DNA of 64,000 nt from Nocardia testacea NBRC 100365. Lineage in GTDB: Bacteria; Actinomycetota; Actinomycetes; Mycobacteriales; Mycobacteriaceae. Made by a program: the position numbers and the translations under genes. Position 1 is the stretch's first letter; each line of letters begins with the position of its first letter. The notes beneath the pieces are model-generated. The model did no database searches. It had not been told where the DNA came from and saw only the letters and a program-made list of their open reading frames with translations. Location: the NCBI RefSeq assembly GCF_000308775.1, contig NZ_BAGJ01000135.1, positions 62,001 to 126,000 of the forward strand. Reading direction: 5' to 3'. Shown one piece after another: positions 36,483 through 44,667 of the stretch.

Positions 36483-37703
36483 ATGATCAATCTCGAACTT
36501 CCCAAGAAACTGCGGGCCAGCGCCAACCAGGCCCATCAGGTGGCCGCACAGATCTTCCGGCCCATCTCGCGCAAATACGATCTCGGCGAGCACGAATACC
36601 CGGTGGAGCTCGACACCATGGCCGCCATGGTCGACGGACTCAGCGATTCGGGCACCCAGAAGATCAGCGGGGCCAGCGGCGGCCGCGCCGATGACGAGGC
36701 GCCCTCCACCGATGTGCTCGTCAATGCCAACGGCGGCAATATGTCGGCGCTGCTCAACGCCCTGGAGACCTCCTGGGGCGATGTCGGGCTCATGCTCTCC
36801 ATCCCCTACCAGGGGCTGGGCAATGCCGCGATCGCCGCGGTGGCCACCGACGAACAGCTCGAACGGTTCGGCAAGGTGTGGGCGTCCATGGCGATCACCG
36901 AACCGAGCTTCGGATCCGATTCGGCCGCGGTCACCACCACCGCAGTGCTCGACGGCGACGAATGGGTGCTCAACGGCGAGAAGATCTTCGTCACCGCGGG
37001 GCAGCGTTCCACTCATATCGTGGTGTGGGCGTCGGTGGACCGCAGCCTGGGCCGCGCCGCCATCAAATCGTTCGTGGTCCCGCGGGACGCTCCCGGCCTG
37101 TCGGTGGCCCGGCTCGAACACAAGCTCGGTATCAAGGCCTCCGATACCGCGGTGCTGCTGCTGCAGGACTGCCGGATTCCGAAGGACAACATCCTCGGCA
37201 GCCCGGAGGTACACGCGGAGAAGGGCTTCGCGGGGGTCATGCAGACCTTCGACAACACCCGCCCCCTGGTCGCGGCCATGGCCATCGGCGTCACCCGCGC
37301 CGCGCTGGAGGAACTGCGCACCATCCTCACCGACGCGGGTATCGAGATCTCCTACGACACCCCGCCCAACAATCAGCACGCGGCGGCGGCCGAATTCCTG
37401 CGAATGGAAGCCGACTACGAATCCGCCTACCTGCTGGCCCTGCGGGCGGCCTGGATGGCCGACAACAAGAAGCCCAATTCGCTCGAGGCGTCGATGTCCA
37501 AGGCGAAGGCTGGCCGAACCGGCACCGATGTGACGCTGAAGTCGGTCGAACTGGCCGGCGCGCTCGGATACTCGCAGCGGCTGCTGCTGGAGAAGTGGGG
37601 CCGGGACTCGAAGATCCTCGACATCTTCGAGGGCACCCAGCAGATCCAGCAGCTCATTGTCGCCCGACGGGTCCTGGGGAAGACCAGCGCCGAACTGAAG
37701 TAG
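36483..37703 (+). CDS. acyl-CoA dehydrogenase, FadE23-like
   Basis: The protein has 406 residues. The ATG at 36483 has AGGAG upstream. The FAD contact ITEPSFGSDSAAV lies near residues 138-150, the C-terminal bundle has ALGYSQRLLLEKWGRDSKILDIFEGTQQIQQ, and catalysis would use the late Glu of FEGT. It follows its partner by 40 bases and shares the tandem-operator promoter. A strong hairpin follows. Its length and context match FadE23. Confidence 0.9.
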   Translation: MINLELPKKLRASANQAHQVAAQIFRPISRKYDLGEHEYPVELDTMAAMVDGLSDSGTQKISGASGGRADDEAPSTDVLVNANGGNMSALLNALETSWGDVGLMLSIPYQGLGNAAIAAVATDEQLERFGKVWASMAITEPSFGSDSAAVTTTAVLDGDEWVLNGEKIFVTAGQRSTHIVVWASVDRSLGRAAIKSFVVPRDAPGLSVARLEHKLGIKASDTAVLLLQDCRIPKDNILGSPEVHAEKGFAGVMQTFDNTRPLVAAMAIGVTRAALEELRTILTDAGIEISYDTPPNNQHAAAAEFLRMEADYESAYLLALRAAWMADNKKPNSLEASMSKAKAGRTGTDVTLKSVELAGALGYSQRLLLEKWGRDSKILDIFEGTQQIQQLIVARRVLGKTSAELK

Positions 37704-37712
37704 ACATCGGAT

Positions 37713-37751
37713 GGACCGGTGTGGGCTCCTCCGGCGAGCCCACACCGGTCC
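37713..37751. terminator. hairpin terminator after the fadE pair
   Basis: Sixteen-base perfect arms (37713-37728 and 37736-37751) enclose a 7-base loop; AATTTCC follows on the plus strand. It lies between the fadE operon and the convergent MBL gene and could stop both. Confidence 0.82.
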
Positions 37752-37787
37752 GAATTTCCTCCGGGCGACGCCGGGGGTGTCCGGAAA

Positions 37788-38720
37788 TCAGGGCAGCGGC
37801 ACCCAGGAGGTACGTCCGGCGCCGTCGCGGGCGACCGTACCGAATACGACGTCGGCGAAATGATTGCCGAAGGCCAGGTCACCGGTCGCGGCGAGTTCGT
37901 CGACCAGCCGGTTTCTCGCCTGTGCCGAGGCGACCCGATCGTGGTCCACACCAGAGGACCAGTGCGGATACCGGACCTGTAGCGGCGTGTGCAGCGCATC
38001 ACCGAAGGCGAGCAGACGCCGACCGCCGGAAGTTATCGAATAGCTCGTATGCCCGGCGGTATGACCCGCCGCCACCATCGCCCGGACGCCGGGGAAGATC
38101 TCCTCGCCGTCGGCGATCGTGCGGACCCTGGGGCTCATCACCTCGAGCATGCCCGGGGTCACCGCGTGTTCGGGCGACGGGTGCCGGTGCGCCCATTCCA
38201 TTTCGGCGACCAGGTAATCGGCGGCGGTGAACACCGGGTCGCCGGCAACGGCCGGATGGCCCGCCCAGCCGATGTGGTCGCCGTGCAGATGTGTGAATGC
38301 CACCGCCTCGATGGTGTGCGGCGCCCGGCCGGCCCGCGCCAGATTCTCCAGTAGCGCGCCGCCGCCGAGAGCGCCGATCAGCACGTTGCCCGGGTCGTCG
38401 GGCACCGTAACCGGTCCGACGCCGGTATCGATCAGCAGTGCGCGGTCCCCGAGTTCGACGAGCAGCCCGCCGATACCGGCTACCAGATACCCCTTCTCGT
38501 CGAGGTGATCGGCGTGCGCCACCCAGTCCTCGGCGGTGGTGTCGGGCAGCCAGCCGCGCGGCGCCAGGCCCACCGCCCCGTCGGGAACGTAGGTGACGAT
38601 CAGCTCACCCAGTCGGATCGACCGGAGGCGTCCCGGGCGGCGCAGGCGTTGCCCGGCATCGGGTCCGGTGGTTACGGCGATCGGATCGAGGGTCTCGGCG
38701 GTCGGATGGACTGCGGTCAC
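37788..38720 (-). CDS. MBL-fold metallo-hydrolase
   Basis: The protein has 310 residues. The GTG at 38720 is preceded by GGAGT at a good distance. The zinc site THLHGDHIGW (HxHxDH) is clear, as are the later His of GHTAGHT, the Asp of FGDALH and a final His near the C terminus (GNHFAD). LLIDTGVGP precedes the motif as usual. The family includes lactonases that destroy acyl-homoserine lactones and others; substrate unknown. It is divergent from the MarR gene at 38837, which probably represses it. Confidence 0.88.
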   Translation of the reverse strand: MTAVHPTAETLDPIAVTTGPDAGQRLRRPGRLRSIRLGELIVTYVPDGAVGLAPRGWLPDTTAEDWVAHADHLDEKGYLVAGIGGLLVELGDRALLIDTGVGPVTVPDDPGNVLIGALGGGALLENLARAGRAPHTIEAVAFTHLHGDHIGWAGHPAVAGDPVFTAADYLVAEMEWAHRHPSPEHAVTPGMLEVMSPRVRTIADGEEIFPGVRAMVAAGHTAGHTSYSITSGGRRLLAFGDALHTPLQVRYPHWSSGVDHDRVASAQARNRLVDELAATGDLAFGNHFADVVFGTVARDGAGRTSWVPLP

Positions 38721-38781
38721 GGTGGGACTCCTGGCTCGGATGGTGCGTGGCGGTCGGCCACTCGCCATAAGCTTAAAGTTG

Positions 38782-38811
38782 CAACTATTAGAGTTGCAAC
38801 TATTTAAGTTG
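38782..38811. promoter_or_regulatory. tandem MarR-type operators
   Basis: Two adjacent dyads CAACT-N5-AGTTG occupy 38782-38796 and 38797-38811. A preceding AGTTG-CAACT join makes a perfect AGTTGCAACT palindrome at 38777-38786 and 38792-38801. The block lies between the divergent MBL and MarR genes and next to the MarR -10 box at 38824. Confidence 0.82.
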
Positions 38812-38836
38812 GATGAATTTCGCTAGGATCGTGACC

Positions 38837-39277
38837 ATGAGCGATTCACCCGTGACGCACGCCGAAAGCCTCGCTGCCGCGGAGCGTGAACTGTGCGGGC
38901 TGGTCAACGCGCTCAACCACCGCATCGAGAACCATGTACGCCTGCGAGCCACCCCGCTGGGCCTCAGCGCGCCGCAGGCGGTCGCCCTCCGCGAGCTGAC
39001 CGGCCCGATGACCATGCGCGAACTGGCCGAGCGAATGAGCTGTGAGCCGTCGAACGCGACATTCATCGTCGACCGGCTCGAGGCGAACGGCCACGTCGAA
39101 CGCCGCGCCCACCCCACGGATCGGCGCGCCAAACAACTCGTCCTCACCCCGGCGGGCAGCGAACTGCGCGCGCGACTGCTCGACCTGCTCGCGGCCGATT
39201 CGCCGTTACAGCCCCTCACCCGGCAGGAACAGCAAACTCTGCAGCAGTTGCTCCAGCGCGCGGTCACCGCCGGCTGA
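38837..39277 (+). CDS. MarR-family transcriptional regulator
   Basis: The protein has 146 residues. The winged helix reads LSAPQAVALRELTGPMTMRELAERM and CEPSNATFIVDRLEANGHVERRAHPTDRRAKQLVLT, whose D-R-R wing is the MarR signature. The ATG at 38837 lies 7 bases after TAGGAT (38824-38829), a leaderless promoter; a GTG at 38831 is also in frame. Tandem dyads just upstream and the divergent MBL gene make it likely to control both promoters. Confidence 0.93.
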   Translation: MSDSPVTHAESLAAAERELCGLVNALNHRIENHVRLRATPLGLSAPQAVALRELTGPMTMRELAERMSCEPSNATFIVDRLEANGHVERRAHPTDRRAKQLVLTPAGSELRARLLDLLAADSPLQPLTRQEQQTLQQLLQRAVTAG

Positions 39278-39489
39278 TCCGGCGCCGATATCGGATACGA
39301 AACCGGGACCGACCGGCCGCGCGGCGGTCCTGGACACCACCGGGACCGAGTGACAGGGTGTGTTCGATCGGACGGCCGGTACGCCGGATTCGCTTTCCGC
39401 TCTCCCGCCGCACCGGCACGAGTTCCACCACGCAGCACCACACCGAGTCACTGAGCAGTACCCCGGACACCCCTGCAAGGAGACTGGTT

Positions 39490-40125
39490 ATGCGTATATC
39501 GGCCTTTACCCGTCGGCTCCTCACGTCTGCCGTGGGTACCGCCGCAGCTACTGTTCTGTTCACCGGGCACGCGACCGCCGAGCCCGCCCAGGTCGAGTGG
39601 ACTTCGGCAACCCAGGCCCTGCACACCGCCGCGGCGGGAGATCCGGCTGCCGAGCAGGCAGTCTCCCGGCTACTCGGCGACGCGCGAGTCGCCACGGCCA
39701 CCCGTGATGCCGCCCTGCCCGCGCAGCCGTTCCAGATTCCGGCCGAATCCACCGTGGGCCGCGGCGGCGGTCCGGGCATGTACGGCTCGGGCCTGTCGCT
39801 GAACCTCGACGGCTTCCGGTTCGCGTTCTTCGGCGGGCCGGGCACGATCGCCCCGGATCAGACGGGCGCGCGGCTGGATGTCGTATGGCTCAACCTCAAC
39901 AACGGCCGCAGCGGGATCGAGCAGTTCACCGAGCATCGGGACATCATCGCCGACACCACCATCCGCACCCGGCCGATCGATCCCGGCCCGGGCATGATCG
40001 TCGCCGCGGTGTACGGCAGTCTCTGGCACCGCTGGCCGGTGCCGGTGAGCCCGGAGCATCCGGACGGGTTCCAGTACGTGCGCGGCGATATCACTTTCCC
40101 GTCGATGGGCTCGATCTACAACTGA
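39490..40125 (+). CDS. secreted protein of unknown function
   Basis: The protein has 211 residues. The ATG follows AAGGAG at a good distance. A Sec signal peptide covers about residues 1-31, ending HATA before EPAQVEW. The mature part is rich in beta strands and Gly (GRGGGPGMYGSGLSLNLDGFRFAFFGGPG; LDVVWLNLNNGRSG). It resembles small exported actinobacterial proteins that may be outer-membrane or envelope-bound, but I do not recognise the family. No lipobox is present. It stands alone before the acyl-CoA ligase genes. Confidence 0.65.
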   Translation: MRISAFTRRLLTSAVGTAAATVLFTGHATAEPAQVEWTSATQALHTAAAGDPAAEQAVSRLLGDARVATATRDAALPAQPFQIPAESTVGRGGGPGMYGSGLSLNLDGFRFAFFGGPGTIAPDQTGARLDVVWLNLNNGRSGIEQFTEHRDIIADTTIRTRPIDPGPGMIVAAVYGSLWHRWPVPVSPEHPDGFQYVRGDITFPSMGSIYN

Positions 40126-40239
40126 CCGGGCGAGCCGGGGACCGGTGCGCGCGAGCGCGTCGAATATCCGACGCGCGCCCGCACCGGCCACCTCGGCGGC
40201 CGCTCGGGAATGTCTTTTTTGTCCGGAGCGTACGTTGTG

Positions 40240-40257
40240 AGTGAATACACTTTCACT
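40240..40257. promoter_or_regulatory. dyad around the -10 box of the first acyl-CoA ligase gene
   Basis: AGTGAA-TACACT-TTCACT is a perfect 6-base dyad with the -10 hexamer TACACT as its spacer. A protein bound here would occlude the promoter. It lies about 80 bases upstream of the ligase gene. Confidence 0.6.
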
Positions 40258-40334
40258 GCTACGGTGGCCACCGATATGCCGTTCGGAATCGCTAGGTCGA
40301 GTGCCGACGCGAGGATCTGTGGAGGTGTTCGAAG

Positions 40335-41954
40335 ATGAACCTGGCGCACACGCTGGAAGTCGTCAAGGCATACGGGCTGCTGCAGTCCAGCGGATTCATC
40401 GATCTGAAGAATCCGGGGGAAACGCTGCGGACGCTGAAGGATTCCAAGACCTACATCCCGCAGGCCACCCTGATCATGCACTCCGCGCGCATCGCGCCGG
40501 ACGCGCCCGGCCTGGCCGACGAACGCGGTGAGCTGACCTACCGGGAACTGGACGAGCAATCCACCAAGATCGCCCACGGCCTGCGCGACGCAGGGATCAC
40601 CGAGGGCACCGTGATCGGCATCCTCGCCCGCGACCATCGCGGACTGATCCTGTCCATGGCCGCCGCGGGCAAGCTCGGCGTGAAGATCGCGCTGATGAAC
40701 ACCGGGTTCGCCAAACCGCAGTTCGCCGAGGTGTGCGAACGGGAGAAGGTCAAGGCGGTCCTGCACGACAGCGAATTCCTCGGCCTGCTCGACGCCCTGC
40801 CCGCGGATATGCCGCGCTTCCTCACCTGGGTGGACGAGGGCACCGAGATCCCCGCGGGCGCCCGCACGCTGGACGACCTGATCGCCGAGAACGGCACCGG
40901 GGCATTGCCCGTCCCGGCCAAGCCCGGTGGTTTCATCATCCTCACCAGCGGTACCACCGGCCTGCCGAAGGGCGCGCCGCGGGAGAAGGCCAGCCCGGTG
41001 GCGACCGCCCAGTTCCTGGACCGGATGCCCTTCCCCAAGCGCGGCACCGTCGTCATCGTCTCGCCGATCTTCCACAGCACCGGTCTGGGTACGTACCTGG
41101 TGAGCATCGGGCTCACCAACAAGATCGTCATGCGGCGCCGCTTCGATGCCGAGGCCACCCTGAAGATGATCTCCGACCACAAGGCCGAACTGCTGGTGGC
41201 GGTGCCGACCATGCTGCACCGGATGGTGGAATTGCCCGCCGAGGTCCGGGCGAAGTACGACACGTCCTCGCTGAAGGGGATCATCCTCGCGGGTTCGGCG
41301 CTGTCCCCGGAGTTGTGCGTCAAGGCGACCGAGACGTTCGGTCACGTGCTGTACAACCTCTACGGCTCCACCGAGGTCGCCATCGCCACCGTGGCCCAGC
41401 CCGCCGATCTGGCCAAGGCGCCCGGTACGGTCGGCCGCCCGCCGCTCACCTGCGATGTCCGTCTCTACGACGACAACGACAAGGCCGTCACCGCCAAGAA
41501 CGTCACCGCCCGGATCTTCGTCCGCAGCGGCGCCCCCTTCGAGGGTTACACCGACGGCCGGCACAAGCAGATCATCGACGGTTACATGTCCAGCGGCGAC
41601 GTCGGCCACTTCACCGAGGACGGCCTGCTGATGGTGGACGGCCGCGACGACGACATGATCGTCTCCGGCGGCGAGAACGTCTTCCCCCAGGAGGTCGAGA
41701 ATTTGCTGCTCGAGCGCGACGACATCTTCGACGCCGCGGTGGTCGGCGTGGACGATGTGGAGTTCGGGAAGCGGCTGCGCGCCTTCGTCGTCCCCGAACC
41801 CGGGCACACCCCGGACGAGGCCGAGATCAAGACCTACGTCAAGGAGAACCTGGCCCGGTACAAGGTGCCGCGCGAGGTCGTCTTCCTCGACGATCTGCCC
41901 CGCAACCCCACCGGCAAACTGCTGCGCCGGGTGCTGGTGGAATACGAGGTCTGA
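40335..41954 (+). CDS. acyl-CoA synthetase (FadD type)
   Basis: The protein has 539 residues. It activates a carboxylic acid with ATP and CoA through an adenylate. The P-loop is ILTSGTTGLPKGAP (202-215), the second core motif is YNLYGSTE, and the C-terminal lid has GRDDDMIVSGGENVFP and the catalytic lysine in PTGKLLRR. A GGAGGTG site just precedes the ATG. It resembles the FadD2/FadD12-type mycobacterial ligases, but the acid chain is unknown. A close paralog follows 170 bases later on the same strand. Confidence 0.88.
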   Translation: MNLAHTLEVVKAYGLLQSSGFIDLKNPGETLRTLKDSKTYIPQATLIMHSARIAPDAPGLADERGELTYRELDEQSTKIAHGLRDAGITEGTVIGILARDHRGLILSMAAAGKLGVKIALMNTGFAKPQFAEVCEREKVKAVLHDSEFLGLLDALPADMPRFLTWVDEGTEIPAGARTLDDLIAENGTGALPVPAKPGGFIILTSGTTGLPKGAPREKASPVATAQFLDRMPFPKRGTVVIVSPIFHSTGLGTYLVSIGLTNKIVMRRRFDAEATLKMISDHKAELLVAVPTMLHRMVELPAEVRAKYDTSSLKGIILAGSALSPELCVKATETFGHVLYNLYGSTEVAIATVAQPADLAKAPGTVGRPPLTCDVRLYDDNDKAVTAKNVTARIFVRSGAPFEGYTDGRHKQIIDGYMSSGDVGHFTEDGLLMVDGRDDDMIVSGGENVFPQEVENLLLERDDIFDAAVVGVDDVEFGKRLRAFVVPEPGHTPDEAEIKTYVKENLARYKVPREVVFLDDLPRNPTGKLLRRVLVEYEV

Positions 41955-42123
41955 CAACATTTCTCGTCGGGAAACCGGGAATTCTCACAGAAGTGTCCCG
42001 GTTTCCCTACTGTCCGAGACAATCGGCCGGAAGTCCCCGCGGCGGTTGCTAGGGTTGGCGGTGCACAGGAGCTCGAGGAGGTAGCCGCCGGTCCCGGCGG
42101 TACGCCGCGGAAGGTTGTCACCG

Positions 42124-43770
42124 ATGACATTGTCGCTGCCCGGCCCCGTTCGCAGAGTCGGCGATATCGCCTCGGCCGTGAACGTGATGCGCAAACGCGG
42201 CCTTTTCGATCCGCTACGGCTCGACCACGCCCTCCGGTCGATGAGCAACGCGACCAAGTACGGCCCGTTCGCCGGTGTGGTCATGCACGCCGTGCAGACC
42301 CGTCCCGACTCCCCGGCCATCGTCGACGAGCAGGGCGAACTCACCTTCCGCGAACTCGACGATCGCTCGAATGCCTTCGCCCGCGGCCTCACCGAACGCG
42401 GCCTGCGCCCCGGTGACGTGGTCGCGGTCCTGGCCCGCGACCATCGCGGCATGGTGCTGAGCATGCTGACCGCGGGCAAACTCGGCCTGCGCGCGGTTCT
42501 GATGAACACCGGCTTCGCCAAGCCGCAGTTCGCGGATGTGGCCGAACGCGAGCGGATCAAAGCGGTACTGCACGACAGCGAGTTCTTCGACCTGATGAGC
42601 GCCATCCCCGCCGAGATCCCGCGCATCCTCACCTGGGTCGACGAATCCGACGGCGCCGACCCCGCGATCCCGACGGTCGAATCGGTCTCGGCGAGGCAGT
42701 CCACCGCACCACTGGCGGCCCCCGCCAAGCCGGGTGGGATGGTCATCCTCACCAGCGGCACCACCGGCACACCCAAGGGCGCCCCGCGCGACAAGGTCAG
42801 CCCGTTCATCACCGCCCAGTTCATCGACCGGGTGCCGCTGCCGACCGACGGCACCATGGTGATGGCCGCGCCGATCTTCCACGGCACCGGACTGTCCCAG
42901 TTCTCCCTCGGCCTGGCACTGGGCAACCGGGTGGTGTTCCAGCAGCGCCGGTTCGACCCCGAACTCACCCTGGCCAATATCGCCCGCTACCGCGCGGATT
43001 CGCTGGTCGTGGTGCCCACCATGCTGCAACGCATCCTGGACCAGCCGAAAGAGGTACTCGACCGCTACGACGTCTCCTCGATCCGTGTGATCTTCGCGGC
43101 GGGCTCGGCCATCCAGCCCGATGTGGTGGTGCGCACCGGCGAACACTTCGGCGATGTGCTGTACAACCTGTACGGCTCGACCGAATGCGCGGTGATCACC
43201 GTGGCGACGCCGCAGGAGCTGAAGAAGTCGCCGACGACCGCGGGCCGGGCGCCGGTCGGGGTGCGGATCGCCCTCTACGACGAGAACCGCAAGCGGATCA
43301 CCGCGCCGGATGTCACCGGCACGATCTTCATCGACAACCCGCACGCCTTCAAGGCCTACACCGACGGGCGCACCAAGGAGACCGTCGACGGCATGATGTC
43401 CAGCGGCGATGTCGGGCATCTCGATGCCGACGGTCTGCTGTTCATCGACGGCCGCGACGACGACATGATCGTCTCCGGCGGCGAGAACGTGTTCCCGCAG
43501 GAGGTCGAGCACCTCATCGCCGAACGGCCCGATGTGCTCGAGGCCGCGGTGGTGGGCGTGGACGACCGGGAGTTCGGCAAACGGCTGCGCGCAGTGGTGG
43601 TCCCGGGGCCGGATTCGGCCCGCGACGCCCAGGAGATCAAGGACTACGTCAAGGCGAATCTGGCCCGCTACAAAGTCCCGCGCGAAGTGGTGTTCCTCGA
43701 CGAACTGCCGCGCAACGCCACGGGGAAGCTGCTGCGGAAACCGCTGACCGAGCTGGAACCCGAGAGCTGA
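42124..43770 (+). CDS. acyl-CoA synthetase (FadD type), tandem paralog
   Basis: The protein has 548 residues, with the same motifs as the previous gene: ILTSGTTGTPKGAP, YNLYGSTE, GRDDDMIVSGGENVFP and NATGKLLRK. Shared blocks such as MNTGFAKPQF and KAVLHDSEF put the two at about 60 % identity by eye. The ATG at 42124 is preceded by GGAAGG; a TTG 9 bases earlier is possible. The pair looks like an old tandem duplication with different substrate ranges. Confidence 0.88.
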   Translation: MTLSLPGPVRRVGDIASAVNVMRKRGLFDPLRLDHALRSMSNATKYGPFAGVVMHAVQTRPDSPAIVDEQGELTFRELDDRSNAFARGLTERGLRPGDVVAVLARDHRGMVLSMLTAGKLGLRAVLMNTGFAKPQFADVAERERIKAVLHDSEFFDLMSAIPAEIPRILTWVDESDGADPAIPTVESVSARQSTAPLAAPAKPGGMVILTSGTTGTPKGAPRDKVSPFITAQFIDRVPLPTDGTMVMAAPIFHGTGLSQFSLGLALGNRVVFQQRRFDPELTLANIARYRADSLVVVPTMLQRILDQPKEVLDRYDVSSIRVIFAAGSAIQPDVVVRTGEHFGDVLYNLYGSTECAVITVATPQELKKSPTTAGRAPVGVRIALYDENRKRITAPDVTGTIFIDNPHAFKAYTDGRTKETVDGMMSSGDVGHLDADGLLFIDGRDDDMIVSGGENVFPQEVEHLIAERPDVLEAAVVGVDDREFGKRLRAVVVPGPDSARDAQEIKDYVKANLARYKVPREVVFLDELPRNATGKLLRKPLTELEPES

Positions 43771-43921
43771 GCTCCGTCATGCGCCGGGTCACGCCCGGCC
43801 GATACCGGATCTCCTCCGGGCGCTCGGCCGACAACGCCCGGTGCGGCGGGCCCGGGGTGCCCGGGCCCGTCGTGCTCCGGCTTCGCCGCAGGCAGGCCGG
43901 GCCGTCGGATATCATCCCTTG

Positions 43922-44485
43922 GTGCGTATCAGGTTCGGTTCCACCCATCCGGTGGACCATCGCGGCGCCGCGCGCGTCCGCGGTGCGGCGGCCGGCCTGA
44001 TCTCGGGGGCCGTCTCGGTGGCCGCGCACGGGTGGGCGGCCGAGACGAGCCCGCCCGACGGGACGGCGATCGTACTGCTGATTTCGGCGTCGGCTGCGGT
44101 CGGCGCCCTGGTCACCGGCTTGCGCCCGCTGCGCACCGGAACCACCGGACTCGCCACGGCCCTGCTGGCCGGGCAGTTGCTCGGCCACCTGAGCCTCGGT
44201 TGGGGTTCGGGGCATGCGCACCACGGTGATCTTCGGCCGACCCCTACTATGCTCGCGGCGCATCTCGTCGTCGCCTGCGCCGCGGCGGTGGTCGTGCGGG
44301 GCGCCGAATTCGCCTACCGTGTCGTCGCGACGGCACTGGCGCGACTGGTCCCGGTCGCGCCCCGGCCCCCGGTCCTGCCGGACCCGCCTCCGCTGCGCCT
44401 CCTGCACCGCGACCGGGTCGTCGCATGGATCCTCGCGGCCGATGCCGGCCGCACCCGGGCACCGCCCCTCGCCGTACCGATCTGA
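43922..44485 (+). CDS. multi-helix membrane protein with His-rich loop
   Basis: The protein has 187 residues from the GTG at 43922, 6 bases after TATCAT (leaderless). Four hydrophobic helices are visible (about 25-40, 48-66, 74-92, 110-132), with a GWGSGHAHHGD loop before the last that could bind a metal. The C-terminal 50 residues are basic and Pro-rich. It is followed 180 bases later by the PepSY gene, a pairing I have seen described in putative copper-linked loci of actinobacteria; that link is an inference. Confidence 0.6.
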   Translation: MRIRFGSTHPVDHRGAARVRGAAAGLISGAVSVAAHGWAAETSPPDGTAIVLLISASAAVGALVTGLRPLRTGTTGLATALLAGQLLGHLSLGWGSGHAHHGDLRPTPTMLAAHLVVACAAAVVVRGAEFAYRVVATALARLVPVAPRPPVLPDPPPLRLLHRDRVVAWILAADAGRTRAPPLAVPI

Positions 44486-44667
44486 TCTTCCACCCGGCTG
44501 TCACGGCCGGGCGCCGGCCGTTGCCGCGGTGACCTCCGCACGCGCCCGCGCCCGTGGCCCCGCCGGTTTCCTCAGCGCGGCGACCCGAGCACTCGGTGGC
44601 GCCGCGTCCCCGCGCACCCTGCCGCCTCCGGCCGGATGCCGGGCCAGCACAGGACGCAGGTAAACCC

